From the NCBI RefSeq assembly GCF_000002235.5, contig NW_022145562.1:445501-509500 (forward strand): 64,000 bases of DNA. The letters are read 5' to 3'. Positions 49,290 through 61,204 of this stretch are shown here, piece after piece. The notes beneath the pieces are model-generated. The model saw only the letters and a program-made list of their open reading frames with translations, searched no databases and had not been told where the DNA came from. Made by a program: the position numbers and the translations under genes. This DNA comes from Strongylocentrotus purpuratus (taxonomy: Eukaryota > Echinodermata > Echinoidea > Camarodonta > Strongylocentrotidae). Positions within the stretch are counted from its first letter, which is position 1. Each line of letters begins with the position of its first letter.

Positions 49290-52200
49290 TGCAATTCTAA
49301 ATATGTTTAACCATTATTTATACAAAATGCATCGATTTGACTTTGGAGAATTTTATTAAGAGATTGTCGGGTTCGAGTAATTTTTCTGGATTTTGTTAAC
49401 AACATTCTTCAACATGAATGAATTCACATAATCTTGAAAGGCAATTGAAGTGATACGACCTAAATGGTTCATGATCCAATAAGTGTAAGAATAATCATAC
49501 AATGTGCAATGATATCCCGCCTGTTTCTTCCCAGTTCACGATGTACCATCCGTTTCAGTGCCATGACAACAAGGCCCATGACTTTGTCAATATTGTCGAG
49601 TTAACCAATGTTTGCGGATGAAAAGAAAACGTTTTTCGTTCTGTTGTGTACTAACGAGAAAACAATAGGTTCGTGGTCACAAGCTAGTGTGTGATAGAAA
49701 TACCCTTTTTCATGTTAGTTATGTATAGAATCAATACGTAGACATTATTTTGAGTATGGATGGATAATTTGAATGATTGGAAACAACTCGACCCAGGAAG
49801 AAGAAAGCCGGGAAAATCACTATAATCTAAAACTATTTTTGTTCACATTTTTTAGATTAAAAAAGCAAAGAGCTATCAACGGGACTTCTTTTAAAGACTA
49901 CGTAATGGTCAGGGTCTCATTACTTATCGGACTTTTTCAACTTTGGTCAATTAATCTACCACAAAAAAAGAGAGGAAAATGCTCCAGTAAAGGAAGCCGC
50001 AAATTTAGATTATCAAAAGGCACTATCTCCATATTTCCAATTTTATGAAATCGGGGGGGGGGGGGGGTGTCATCTGTCAAACCAGTGGGTTCATTGAGAC
50101 AAGCTCCCCCCCCCCCCATAGGCATCATCCTTATGCTGCTTATGCTTCCGATAAATGTATTACCCCCCCCCCCCCAAACACCCCCTCCACACATTGTCAT
50201 GAGGAATGGTAGAGTTTAGTATGGAGACCGTGTTCATTATGATTGTACTACCAGTATTTTTTTTAATAAAATCTCACAAAAGGCATGTTTTTCAGCGAAA
50301 TTTTCCGAGGCACTTGCAGACACCAGACAACGACACTCATCACGACCACGGTGTATCCGATCAGCTGAAAAAAAATAATCATATAACCATAGTAACAAGT
50401 GATAATAGAATCATACAACAAATTTTTATCATCATAATTATTAAAGGATTTTCAATTGACAGGAATTATGTTGAAGTTTTTTTCCTCCTGATTTCATGCT
50501 GTAAAATGTTGTTACCTCCTTCGCCTTCACATTCTTTTCTTCGTCATTTACTCGACATCCCTGAGCTCAAATACCTGACAAAAAGCACTAGAGCTCCTTA
50601 TGCAACCAAAACTATTTCAAGTGTCCCCAAACCTTGGCAGAGCTGAAAATCATAAACAATTGCCTTATAATGACCGGGAATACATAATCTCGTAACAATC
50701 AGTGGAGTAAATTAGCGAACAAACACACAAATATTGACTCGGGAGTTTTTCTCGGTGGACTTTGCAATTTGGGTCACGCCGTTATGGCGTTATGATGAGG
50801 ACAGGGTGGTTTCGTGTTGTCGTTTTCTTTTTGATCGCATTTCTTTCCTAGGGCCGGCGAATTAATTAAATTTTGACAGGGTAAACTAAACACTTGAGAA
50901 AGAGAAACCCCCAGCAGATGGCATGTACTAGCTCATGTACCATTGGTAGCTGAGATCGTGTGTATAAAGACGTCCCTGGTTTTATGTCCATTGAGGGAGA
51001 ATGACTTTTACACATGGAACTAAGTTTGATAATATTTTTTTATTTTTTGTTTACAGATGGTTTAATCATCGACCTAATGTGGATAATAAAAGTCAATATC
51101 TCTTAATTTGAATGAAAACAAGAGGAGACCATAACCATAAACTTTAGCCTTTTAAGTGTGTCTATATCCTTCTTCTTCTTCTCTCCAATTTCATCTCTAT
51201 TCATTAATGTCCCATTTATCAAAATGTTTAATGCTTTTAATAATCTTTCAATTCATCTCTTTTCCAGCCCCCCCCCCCCCCCACACTCCTTTGCTCAGGT
51301 AAGCTGATAACCAAACATGCGATGTTATTTTAAAATGTATTTTTTTATTATTTATTGCAATGAATCTTATGATGTGTTTTCTTGTACATTCTCTTTATTG
51401 CACTTCTTCTTTATTCTTCAGATACTTTCTATTTCTCCAGACCTTCTCTAATGGTTACTTCTTCTCCTTTTTTTTACACGTTTTTTATGTCATATTCTTT
51501 TTACTTTCTTTCATCCAGTCATATATAATTATCCTCTCCCGTTTCTCTACTTTCATCTACATTACGATCATCATCATATGCTTTCGAACAACTATAATGA
51601 CTTATTAGTACGGAATCTACATGAACTTCGTAATCATGTCCTTGAACTGTTGAACATAGCATCAAACTGATTCACACGCTCTTATAGTCCAGTTTGGTTA
51701 AGATGTGACGAATTGTTGACTCGCCTTTCCCACTTTGTTTGATATCGGGGAGGAACGTGTCAGGGCTTATGGAGTGTGTATATTCAGTCTTCACAGTTTA
51801 CATGAGTTATGGAAACTCTTTTCTTAAATGTTTACAAAGCCTGACAGACAAGGAAATGTCTTGATTTTGTTTAAAAGCATAGTAGAAATTGAGATCGTAT
51901 TTAACAATGAGTATAGGGAAACATGAAATGGTACCTAAAAGATAGGGTAGGGCCTTATACAGAGACACAAAATGCATCTATCAGTGCTTGATGGACTATT
52001 ATTTTGGGGGGTAGGGTTCAACAAGTGAACAAATTTAGATATTTGATAAGAATAATAATCATAATAACGATAAAGCAATTATAATGATACTGACGACGAT
52101 GATGACGACGATGATGAGAGTGATGATGACAATGATGAGAGTGATTATAAAACGGTTTCCTCATTCTACTCTATCAAGTTCAAATTTATAATTTTATCCT

Positions 52201-52650
52201 TTCCATCTCTATCATTTTTAATGCTCACCGCTTCAATTTGTATTTACAACATATTACATGGTTTGCTTGGTTAAGATATTTTAATGCCATTTCATAAGAT
52301 TCGCACTGCAAATTTTAATTTGTACCAGCAAAAAATGTCAAAGTGAATCTATATTTCTAAGAATGGCCTTTTAAATCACCATACCAAGCCTATGATATTA
52401 CACCAGGTTGACTTACTCTCGTAACCCCGTATATAAGACCAAGGAGGTAGTTCCTTGGCTTAGGAAGACTGAAAGAGAAGAGGAGTCTGAGATCTAGAGA
52501 AAAATCCATGTCTCAATATTTGGTCTGATTCGTAGTTCTATTATGAGGGTGCACTGTACAAACCAATAAGCATACAATGACAGAACGTGTATGTGGCTTA
52601 GGGCGGTGTGTATACCTCGAGTAAACGTTCCTTTTTCGAAAATTAGAAGA
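46886..52650. other. Long intergenic stretch with scattered homopolymer runs
   Basis: No convincing gene. It holds AAG repeats (47560-47630), a C11 run (47330), C13 plus (CT)n (49242-49289), G15 (50053), C12 (50106), C13 (50163), C15 (51268) and a small GAT patch (52090-52140). The longest non-repetitive ORF (50206-50646, +, 146 codons) has two hydrophobic stretches but no recognisable domain or start context. I regard it as probable chance. Confidence 0.4.
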
Positions 52651-52654
52651 AATG

Positions 52655-52701
52655 AAGAGAGAGAGAGAGAGAGAGAGAGAGTGTGTGTGTGTGTGTGTGT
52701 A
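52655..52701. repeat. (GA)n(GT)n compound microsatellite
   Basis: About 12 GA units followed directly by about 9 GT units. Confidence 0.95.
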
Positions 52702-52901
52702 TGAATTTCAGGTTACAAAGGTATATTGTTGAGAGTGATGAAATGCTGTGGTCGAGAAATAGAGGATTATTTGTCTAATATTAATATATCAGAAGATTTG
52801 AATTGAATAGGGTATCAGAAGGTTTGAACTAAATATGAACACAATTATACATGTAGAGGGTGATTTGTCTCTGCATACATTCATTGACAATTATCTGGAT
52901 A

Positions 52902-53177
52902 TCAATTTTCATTTTTATCATGATGCTTCTTTAGAAAATCTTCATAATTTCCCCCGTTTTGGGCAAAATAACTCACAAAACGCATATAAACTGTTGAAAG
53001 CACACACTGCAAGTGATAGAACATTGAGGAACCATCCTGGTCCAGACCAACATACATAACTCGAAGCCAGTGTGTACGTTCTTCAGATACCACTGGCCAT
53101 CGGTCGGTGTCCTTAGTGACCACGCCCGTTACCTCGCACCCCTCCACCAGACCCACACTCATCGAGGAAAACAACAT
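52902..53177 (-). other. Non-repetitive ORF of unknown status
   Basis: A 91-codon minus ORF whose N-terminal two thirds (EVTGVVTKDTDRWPVVSEER segment) has coding-like codon use. A GAG/GTAACG donor-like site lies early in it. No family recognised, and the plus strand is open here too. It may be a gene or transposon fragment. Confidence 0.15.
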
Positions 53178-55147
53178 ATTTGCTTTGGAATATAAAGAAA
53201 ACTTTTATTCTCTCTGTCAAAAGTTTTGCCGTTCCTCGGTTGTTCTTTTATCCTCTTTGCTTACTCAGTCCCTAATCTGGGCCAGGAGCGAGGAGATTAC
53301 GATTCAAACTTCTTCCGGTCGAGGAGAGGCTGTTCAAGAGGGCTGCTGGGGAAAGGAAGAACATTTTTAGAGGAAAGGACCCCCCCCCCCACGCCCCCCC
53401 CCCGAAAAGTAAGTCTTTGAATGTGTTCCGCAAATGGGAAAAAGCAAAATCCACTCTTTGACTCTTGCATGCACTGGAAACATTCACTTTCAGTATTGTA
53501 TTATTATTATTATTATCATCATATCTGCACTATATAGTTGCTGTCGACCAGCATGTTTTACTACCATAGCTTAAATGCTATAAAGATTACGTAACTTACA
53601 CACTATCATGTGTCCTAATAAAAATAATGATACGTTTCTTTGTAAACAACCTTGAATGTGAAATATACGTTTATTGTATTTGACGGGTTGGTTAAATTTG
53701 GTAAAAAAACATCAAAAAATATTGACCGTTTTGACAGTCTTTGAAACAAATATCAATGAATCAAATCATATAACATTAAAGAATTGAATGCATTGATTGA
53801 TAACCCTTTCAGCGTGTTATTTTCTTCTTCTTCTTCCTGTGACCTACATTGTTCTCCACCTTCGGAATTACCAAACTGTCATCAGAAATAGGTACCAGTA
53901 ACTGTATGGAGGAGACAACATATTATATAGATCATAATTATGACAGACAAATAAAAACAAACTAAACTAAATAAACCTAATCATTTGCCAACCGACGAAA
54001 TAGAGCTCAGTATAAATTGAGCTTTTCGTGGAATCAGTGAAATATGATTATACATGTGCATGTAAGTGGTGTATATAATACCGTAGCGCTGTTAGCATGG
54101 TTAGCAACTTGTCTTCAAACTAATATCTTTCCAAAGAGTTATTAACGTTATCTCCTTTAATATCCATCGTACTTTCTATAGCAATCAGTTTATTGTCATT
54201 TTCTTACATTTATCGAAAATAACTTGAAATCATAATTGAGTTCCCCTTTTGATCATGATTATAATTTTCTCAGAGAGACTATAACAAAGGTAGATACCAT
54301 AAATCAAATCCTATGTGTAATACCTATCTGCCTATAGCATCGTCTGTAGTTAGTTGCCTGACTCTTGTTACACATTGCCTAGCGTCGCGGGTCACGTGAC
54401 GATTGATTGAGATGCGGTATACCTGACATGTTCCATACCTAGTCCTCAACACAGCTACTCACAATATGAAGAATGGTTAAAGTTACGCCACCTCTCTTTT
54501 GTTTTGGTTAATTCAGTTGATCTTTATTTCATTTTATTTTATTTCAGCAAGGATATGTCTGTTGAAGAGAAAAAATTAGGATTGCACATAGGCAACTTTT
54601 CTGAAATACAGAGGTTTCCGATACGTTGGATCCTGACCAAAACGAGTTTCTATTTAAAGTCTGTGAAAAACAAATATTTAAAGAGAAAAAGTAGATTTAT
54701 ATCAGAATACGCGTTGAAAGCTCCGATCGTATCGTTTGCCATTTGACATTGGTTTAAATTTTGCTGAATTAGTGAATTGATTTGATTTTGGAAAATATAT
54801 TTTAATTTCATTATGGGTTTTGTGGGCTTATATAGGAATAACATTACTCTAAGATGGCACAATATCATTTTGGCCTAAATATTTTCCAAGGAAATCAATA
54901 ATACTGTGACCACCGAAGAAATATTGCTTAACGTATACCAGTTTCAACACAGTATATCAAAAGTTGAATGGTTCCTTTAAACTTGAACGGATTTGTTTCA
55001 TCAAGTCTAATTGAGACATAACACTATACGCGTGAAGATGGCATACCCGGCATAGGTTTCATGACATCTAGCAATATAATGTTACATACATCATTTCATG
55101 CATCAATGACTCACGTAGGATGACACCTCTCTTGATATAAGATGAGA

Positions 55148-55162
55148 GATAGAGAGAGAAGG

Positions 55163-55210
<48 letters not shown>

Positions 55211-55211
55211 G
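55148..55211. repeat. (GA)n followed by G12
   Basis: GA array at about 55158-55199 running into G12 at 55200-55211. Confidence 0.92.
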
Positions 55212-56214
55212 ACAAAAAGAGAGGTAAACAGACAGAAAGAAAGAGATATTGAGAGACAGAGAATAGGCAAGACGGGAGAAAGACATGACAGAGATGGAAA
55301 TTTAGTCTCCTATTTACATGATATATGGATATTCTGATCAATTACATGTACATGTATTATATATTTCACGAAACAGGGGGGGGGGGCTGGCTTCTTTAGC
55401 TGCAATTTTTTTTCTTATTATTATTATAGAGGATCTCTAGAGCACTATCGTGTTGCCCGGTGTCGTTTTGGCATGTCTATATGATCTCAAGAAAATGAGA
55501 TACAATCCATTATTTCCTATGTTATTTTTATATGGGTATGTTATCAAGTTCTGGCCCGTGTTTGGAAGAAAGATAAGAGTGCCTAAATCCTTTTCTGCAG
55601 ATCACTTTGATGTAAATGTTTCTGACTTGTATTTTGAGTCGTCCTATATTGTGTGAAGATAAGTCACATTTAACAAGGCGTGACATGGCACGCACTATCA
55701 TACCAACATCTAAAAATTAACTCTGAACATGGATGAACATGGATGAACCTATGCCTCTCAGTATAAATCCACTCAGCCCACGCGGTCTATGCATCAAAAG
55801 GTGATGTTTTAGCAGATGCCCTCCCCAAATCTTGATCTCAGAATGTTTCTTCGATTCTAGGACAAATGCACTTTTTACACCCCTCCCTCCCCCTCCTCCT
55901 TTGATAATCACCCTTGCCAATGCACATCAAAGCCTGCATCCTCACCCCACAGTTCCAAACTTCTCTGAAGATTCAACACGCCATGTAATGGAGTTAGATT
56001 AGTAACTCCATGAACATTTATAGCAAGTAAAGAACTTTACCGGGTCCAGTTTTGCCGATTAGAAGAACAAAATGTTCGTCAGACTATTCTAAAATTACCA
56101 AAAGGAGGAGTTTGTTTTTCCGGGGAAGTTTGAAATAATTTTATTTCCAGCTTGCCGACACATTTCCAGATATGCCAAAAGAACAATTAACGGGGTAATA
56201 ACTCACCATTTCTT
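55212..56214. other. Intergenic sequence
   Basis: A G11 run at 55376-55386. ATGTACATGTAT patch at about 55346. No gene recognised. Confidence 0.4.
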
Positions 56215-56215
56215 A

Positions 56216-56514
56216 TCCCCTTCTTTCCTCTCCTCTCCACCCTCTCTTTTTTTCTCTCCCCACCATCTCTCTCCCTCTCCCCCCTCTCTCTCTCTCTCCA
56301 TCTCCTTCTCCCTCTCTCTCTCTCTCTCTCTATCTCCCTCTCTCCCCTCTCTCTCTCTTCCTTCCCCTCTCTCTCTCTCTCTCTTCCTTCCCCTCTCTCT
56401 CTCTTCCTTCCCCTCTCTCTCTCTCCCTCTCTCCCCCTCTCTCTCTCTCTCTCTCTCTCCCTCTCCCACCCCCTCTCTCTCTCTCTCCCCCCCTCTCTCT
56501 CTCTCTCTCTCTCT
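56216..56514. repeat. Long CT-rich polypyrimidine tract
   Basis: About 300 bases of nearly pure pyrimidine on +, with CTCTCTCTTCCTTCCC units repeated three times near 56350-56415. The Arg/Glu minus ORFs are artefacts. Confidence 0.92.
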
Positions 56515-56792
56515 AACGACGCCTCTGCCTGCACCCACGTTGAACTTGAGAATCCTTGAGATGTAGAACCTCCCGCCTAGGGATTCTGGGAAGCAATCCT
56601 TTCATTATGAGTGGGATCATGATGTCACTATCCAGCTCAGGTCCTCAGAAAGACAGGCCTTCAAACTCAAAGTTATTCCTGGAATGAAAATGACGGATAA
56701 ACCGCTCTGTCTGGTGCTATTCACCGTGTCTAAACGTCACAATCATACGATGGACCGCGGTTATATTCAGTGGCAAAGAGCCGATTGGAGGC

Positions 56793-56888
56793 GGGGGGGG
56801 GGGGGGGGGGGGGGAGGTAGCCCAAACGAATGGCAATATTTATGATAAAGAGGTGATGGTGAGGATGATGATGATGATGATGATGATG
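56793..56888. repeat. G22 run and (GAT)n
   Basis: A 22-base G run at 56793-56814, the longest in the window on this strand, and nine GAT units at 56862-56888. Confidence 0.93.
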
Positions 56889-57539
56889 TTTATGGCAGTA
56901 AATGCCTCTACTTGGCGCTCAATTTCTTTAGAATTAATCTATATTAAGTACTTTTCAAAAATACAATATTTTCTACCATGGACCCATGATAAAGGGGTAA
57001 CACCCCTCCACCACCCCGTGACTGGTTGTACTGACCTCAGTATTAGGTGACACGATGATATCGTAAATTTCTTCCCATTTTCTACTTTGTATACAATTGT
57101 ATTTTTGTAAATCAAATCTCTCCTTTTCAAAGAGTATACAGAGTTCAATTAAATGTATGATATAGTCATGGATGGTAAAACATAGTAAATAATCTTTCTA
57201 TGGTTTCATAATCAGATATATAGAATAATAAAAGAAAGGTCTTTCAAGTTCATTAGGCACGGTACCGGTGTCACTCATCTGTTGCGACTCGAGTGCAATG
57301 AACTAATGGTCTTTTCCTTTTAATTAAGCAATCTGTACTTTTGAAATTTCCCACAAAAATTATTATTCGAATAACAGTATTTTAGTAAACAATTCAATGA
57401 TTCTATTACTTATTCAACCTTTCTCTTGCATTATTTAGCAAGTTTAGGTTCTTCGGTAACTTCTATTTTATCTGCATTATTTGTAACCTTTGCATCCAGA
57501 TTAATTTTAATGATTTCAATTACCCAATGTTAAATACAT

Positions 57540-57600
57540 ATATGCATATTGATATTTATATAGCGCCTTTATACACATGCTCAAAGTTTGTATCTTGATT
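57540..57600 (-). mobile_element. Possible SINE tail fragment
   Basis: ATTTATATAGCGCCTTTATAC is the reverse of the GCGCTATATAAA tail seen at 32605. Only the tail is evident. Confidence 0.3.
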
Positions 57601-57915
57601 AGGCCTACATTAATTTAGCTCGAATGTTACACGACAAGAAATTCCACACGCGACAATTCAATAAAACATGATAAATCACTCAAATACAATAAACAGGATC
57701 GAAAACACATATAAAACATCAACCAAAGGCAATTTGAAAGGTGCACCACATTTAAAAACAATTGCGAACATTACCATAATCATAATGAAATTTGACATGA
57801 TCCGGACGTGATTTTTTATAGGCAATACAACTTGATATTTGAAATTTTCCTTCAGTTGATTTCTTGAAAATACTGATGACAAAAACTGACAGTTTCTCTT
57901 GACTTTCTCTTATCC

Positions 57916-58430
57916 TAAAGGGTGCTGAGCGGCAAATGCTTACGAACGTTGCGAATTTAGATTCGCCAACTTTTCTGGAGAATGTCGCGAAAATCAGGGT
58001 TCGCCTTTGCGACTCAGTAAGCGATGTTTAGCGACAATGAGCGACATTTTAGCGAATGTTGCGAAATTGTTAGCAATAGGCAATTGGCGACTATTAGCGA
58101 CTGTAAGCAAATGTTAGCGACAGTTTTTGAGAAGATTAGCAAGTATTTACCAATCTTTTGCCACAATTTGTGAATGTTTGGGACCCTTTGCTAACTCCTG
58201 GTACCCAATGGGTCGATTTTATATAGGAACCATAATGTTAACGTGGTCGCTAACATTGGCGAATCAAAAAGAACTTCAGCGACACCGTCTTACAACCGTT
58301 TGCAAAGACTTACTACTATATTGCAAACGCTAACGACTGTTTTGCGAACGCTTGCAACTGTTTGCGCGAACGTTCTTGCAACCTTTTACGAACCCTGGTG
58401 AATCTCCAAATTCAGCGAGATTACCCCTTG
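57916..58430. mobile_element. GCGA-rich element with dispersed short repeats in inverted halves
   Basis: More than fifteen GCGAC/GCGAA motifs, often as TTAGCGAC or TTGCGAA, occur in the left half and as GTCGCTAAC, TTCGC-like or TTGCGAACG forms in the right half. The outermost parts (GGAGAAT...CAGGGTTCG on the left; CGAACCCTGGTGAATCTCC on the right) are mutually inverted. This suggests an old MITE with internal short repeats. The boundary is approximate and there is no target duplication. Confidence 0.45.
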
Positions 58431-59454
58431 GCTATTGATACGTGACACATGACAATCAATATATTTTGACATGAAAAGCAACATTTTTTAGTCACCTCTT
58501 TAAATATTTAAAACGAGTTGTGAAAACCACGAAATGATCTTACCGTCTCTTGACGTACCAAGTAACCTTTCCATAGTGCCCTAATAATCTTTGAGCTGAG
58601 CCCCCCCCCCCCCTGCAATTTTCTGGTGATGCCATTGTGGGGGAACCGCAATGAACATGACGAAGGTCACAGATGATATAGGAATAAAGCATACTGTCCA
58701 TAACAATTTCGTTTTGTGCTGTACGTTTTTGAAGAGTGATAACTAACACAAATCTGTCATCAAGTGAAATAAATATCTCTGCCCCCTCCCCCATTTCTCG
58801 ATTTCCATTGTTATCTGTCAAACTACTAGATTTCTTTGTAACCAACATGGATAACCACAAGTGATTTTCCAAATCATGAAATATGGAATTACTATTTAAT
58901 GCATACTTTTATATTCCAATTTCAATTTCTACCTAACAAGTCGTCAAACGACACTCTTTTCGTCTCTATGTAGTTCCATCATGATTTTGTCTGATCATCA
59001 TTTGGTCTAATGACCACTCGGACTACGTCTACTGCCCCTTATTGTTTTCGTTTGATAATAATTGTAATTCATGGTAATTCAAGAGACAAACAAAACAAAG
59101 CTACATTTTGATGATCATCACAAGATTCGAGGTTTTCCTATCCATTTGAAAAAAGGAAAACAAATAATAGAATTAGAGATTCTTCGGTCCTGAACGCAAA
59201 ATGATTTTCCCAATGCGCTCTGTTTGTAGGTTTTAATTCATTTTCTGTTCTTTGAGAATAAGTTGAACATTTTGACAGATATTTTTTTAAAGTAAAGGTA
59301 CTCGTGACCCTTAACCTGCCCTACTTAAACTTTGACATCATGTGACACAATAATACGACTATGGGGTTTGCCTTTCATGCCTCAGGTTAACGGATCTGAA
59401 TATGGACGTGGCACGATGGTATGGAGGGCAAAGACCAGATGAACGAACTATGGA
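58431..59454. other. Intergenic sequence
   Basis: A C13 run at 58601-58613. No gene recognised. The 110-codon minus ORF at 58540-58872 lacks any recognised feature. Confidence 0.4.
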
Positions 59455-59646
59455 AGAGAGAGTGAGTGTGTGAGAGAGAGAGAGAAAGAGAGAGAGAGAG
59501 AAAGAGAGAGTGGAAGAGAGAGGGGTGAAGATAGAAACAGAGAGTGTGAGTGAAGAGAGTGGGAGCACTGGGAGGGAAAAGGGGAAGAAAGGGACAGAAA
59601 AGAGAGAGATTGAGAGAGAGAGAGAGACGAGAGAGAGAAAGAAGTA
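59455..59646. repeat. GA-rich polypurine tract
   Basis: GAGAGAGA with interspersed GTGAGTG and GGGA blocks. Confidence 0.9.
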
Positions 59647-61138
59647 AAGCAAAGAAAGGGTTTCGGGCGATGCAGCGAAAGTAAGTGAGGTGCATGAACC
59701 CTGAGAAAATTGCTAAGCCCCCCACCCCCCCCCTCGCCCATCGGCAATAATTCCATTCATAGCTTATCCCCATTTCATCCCCTACATCATACAACTAATA
59801 TAAACTGGAAACAATAACATGTCGACCTATAGCCATTGTTTGACCCACAATGCTTTCCATGGGCACAAATTATTGCTGCCGAATAATTCGTCACGGTTTG
59901 GGGATTAAGAGTTCCCAATTTTCCACGCCTTCCTTATTTCAGGAATGACATATTATATGCAATCATGCTTTTTTCAATCTTTTATGTTTTGCAAACAAGC
60001 CGTGACTGCAAAACCACGAACAAACTTCCGCAAGAAAATACGAATTAAAAAACAACAGAGATCTTGATGAAATGAACTGAGTACAGTAATATACTGCTAT
60101 GTCATACTATGATTTGAAGGGGAAAGAAAGAAAATAGTTGCAAGGGCAAGAGGTGATCATCGTAAGCTGAAAACATCATTATAGCAGAATAATTTTTATC
60201 TTACCTTTGTTGAATTTATTCAAAGGAAGATGTAAAGATTTTTGGCAGGGACCATGAAAATGATCCAAAAGAGAAGTTTAGACCAGGAATTGTAAAGACA
60301 AGTGAGCATTTAATTGTTGTATACATTAATATCAGGTGCTATGAAGGATTAACTTTGTTGTTTTTTGTATTTCGTCTGTTCAACCCCCCCCCCCCCCCCG
60401 CCCCGTGTTGCCCCTAACGGATTCGTGTCAGTTTTTGTTGCTACGTTTGCACCAATCGGATTTTTTTATTATTATGAGAGTGATCCCATTCTTCGAATTT
60501 CAATCACAAAAGTTTGCATCAAATTAAGTGAGGCCTATTTATAATAACGTATCATTAAAATGAGTGCTCGACTGGGATCAAAAGCAAAATTAACGTGTAA
60601 GTTATCCATTACATTTATCTTTTGTTCTAAGCCTGTCCTTTATGCCCCCCCCCCCCCCATTTGTTATTTGCATTCCATGAAAGGCTGCTAAATAATTCAC
60701 TTGCTCCTTTTCTCACTTAATCACATTGATTAGTTTCGATTGTGCTTTCTGGATTAAAAAAGGTAATTTTCGATTTTTCTATTTAGCTGCTCATTTTCAG
60801 TTTTGTCTTTTTCGGTCACAGTGAGTTGCATCTTCTGTCACGGGTATCGGAGCACTTCGGAAAGTGATTAGTCTGTGTTTACAAACCTTGAAAGATATTT
60901 TGGTTAGACTGGGGGATTTAATCTGGTTTGAAACTTTGAATGGTTGAAAAATTTCTACTCTGGTCCTTTATAAATATTTTCATAGTTTGTTTTTACTATT
61001 CATACGATTCTTAAATCACATCATCACTTTGTATGGCAATTTATGTAGTTTCTCTCGTTTTATCTTTTCCATAGAACTTACTAATGTCTGAACGGATAAA
61101 GAATACGAGTACTGGGGACCGAAGGGTAAGCGCTTTGA
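59647..61138. other. Intergenic sequence upstream of the Frizzled region
   Basis: C16 at 60384-60399 and C14 at 60645-60658. From about 60800 onwards the sequence is free of simple repeats, consistent with a regulatory region. Confidence 0.4.
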
Positions 61139-61204
61139 CCAATCACAACGCGTTCCTAGGAAGTGCCAATCACGGATTAGTCGGTCAGTGTATGGTGGGC
61201 GGAG
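61136..61204 (+). promoter_or_regulatory. Candidate proximal promoter of the Frizzled gene
   Basis: Two CCAAT boxes in the CCAATCAC context (61139 and 61166) and a GGGCGG GC-box (61197-61202) lie within 65 bases, a classic TATA-less promoter arrangement. It is 1.6 kb upstream of the Frizzled start codon and on the same strand. Linking it to that gene is inference. Confidence 0.45.

Noticed and set aside
50206..50646. 146-codon non-repetitive ORF
   Set aside because: Hydrophobic T-rich segments and no domain, splice or codon evidence. Such a length is expected a few times by chance in 64 kb on six frames.
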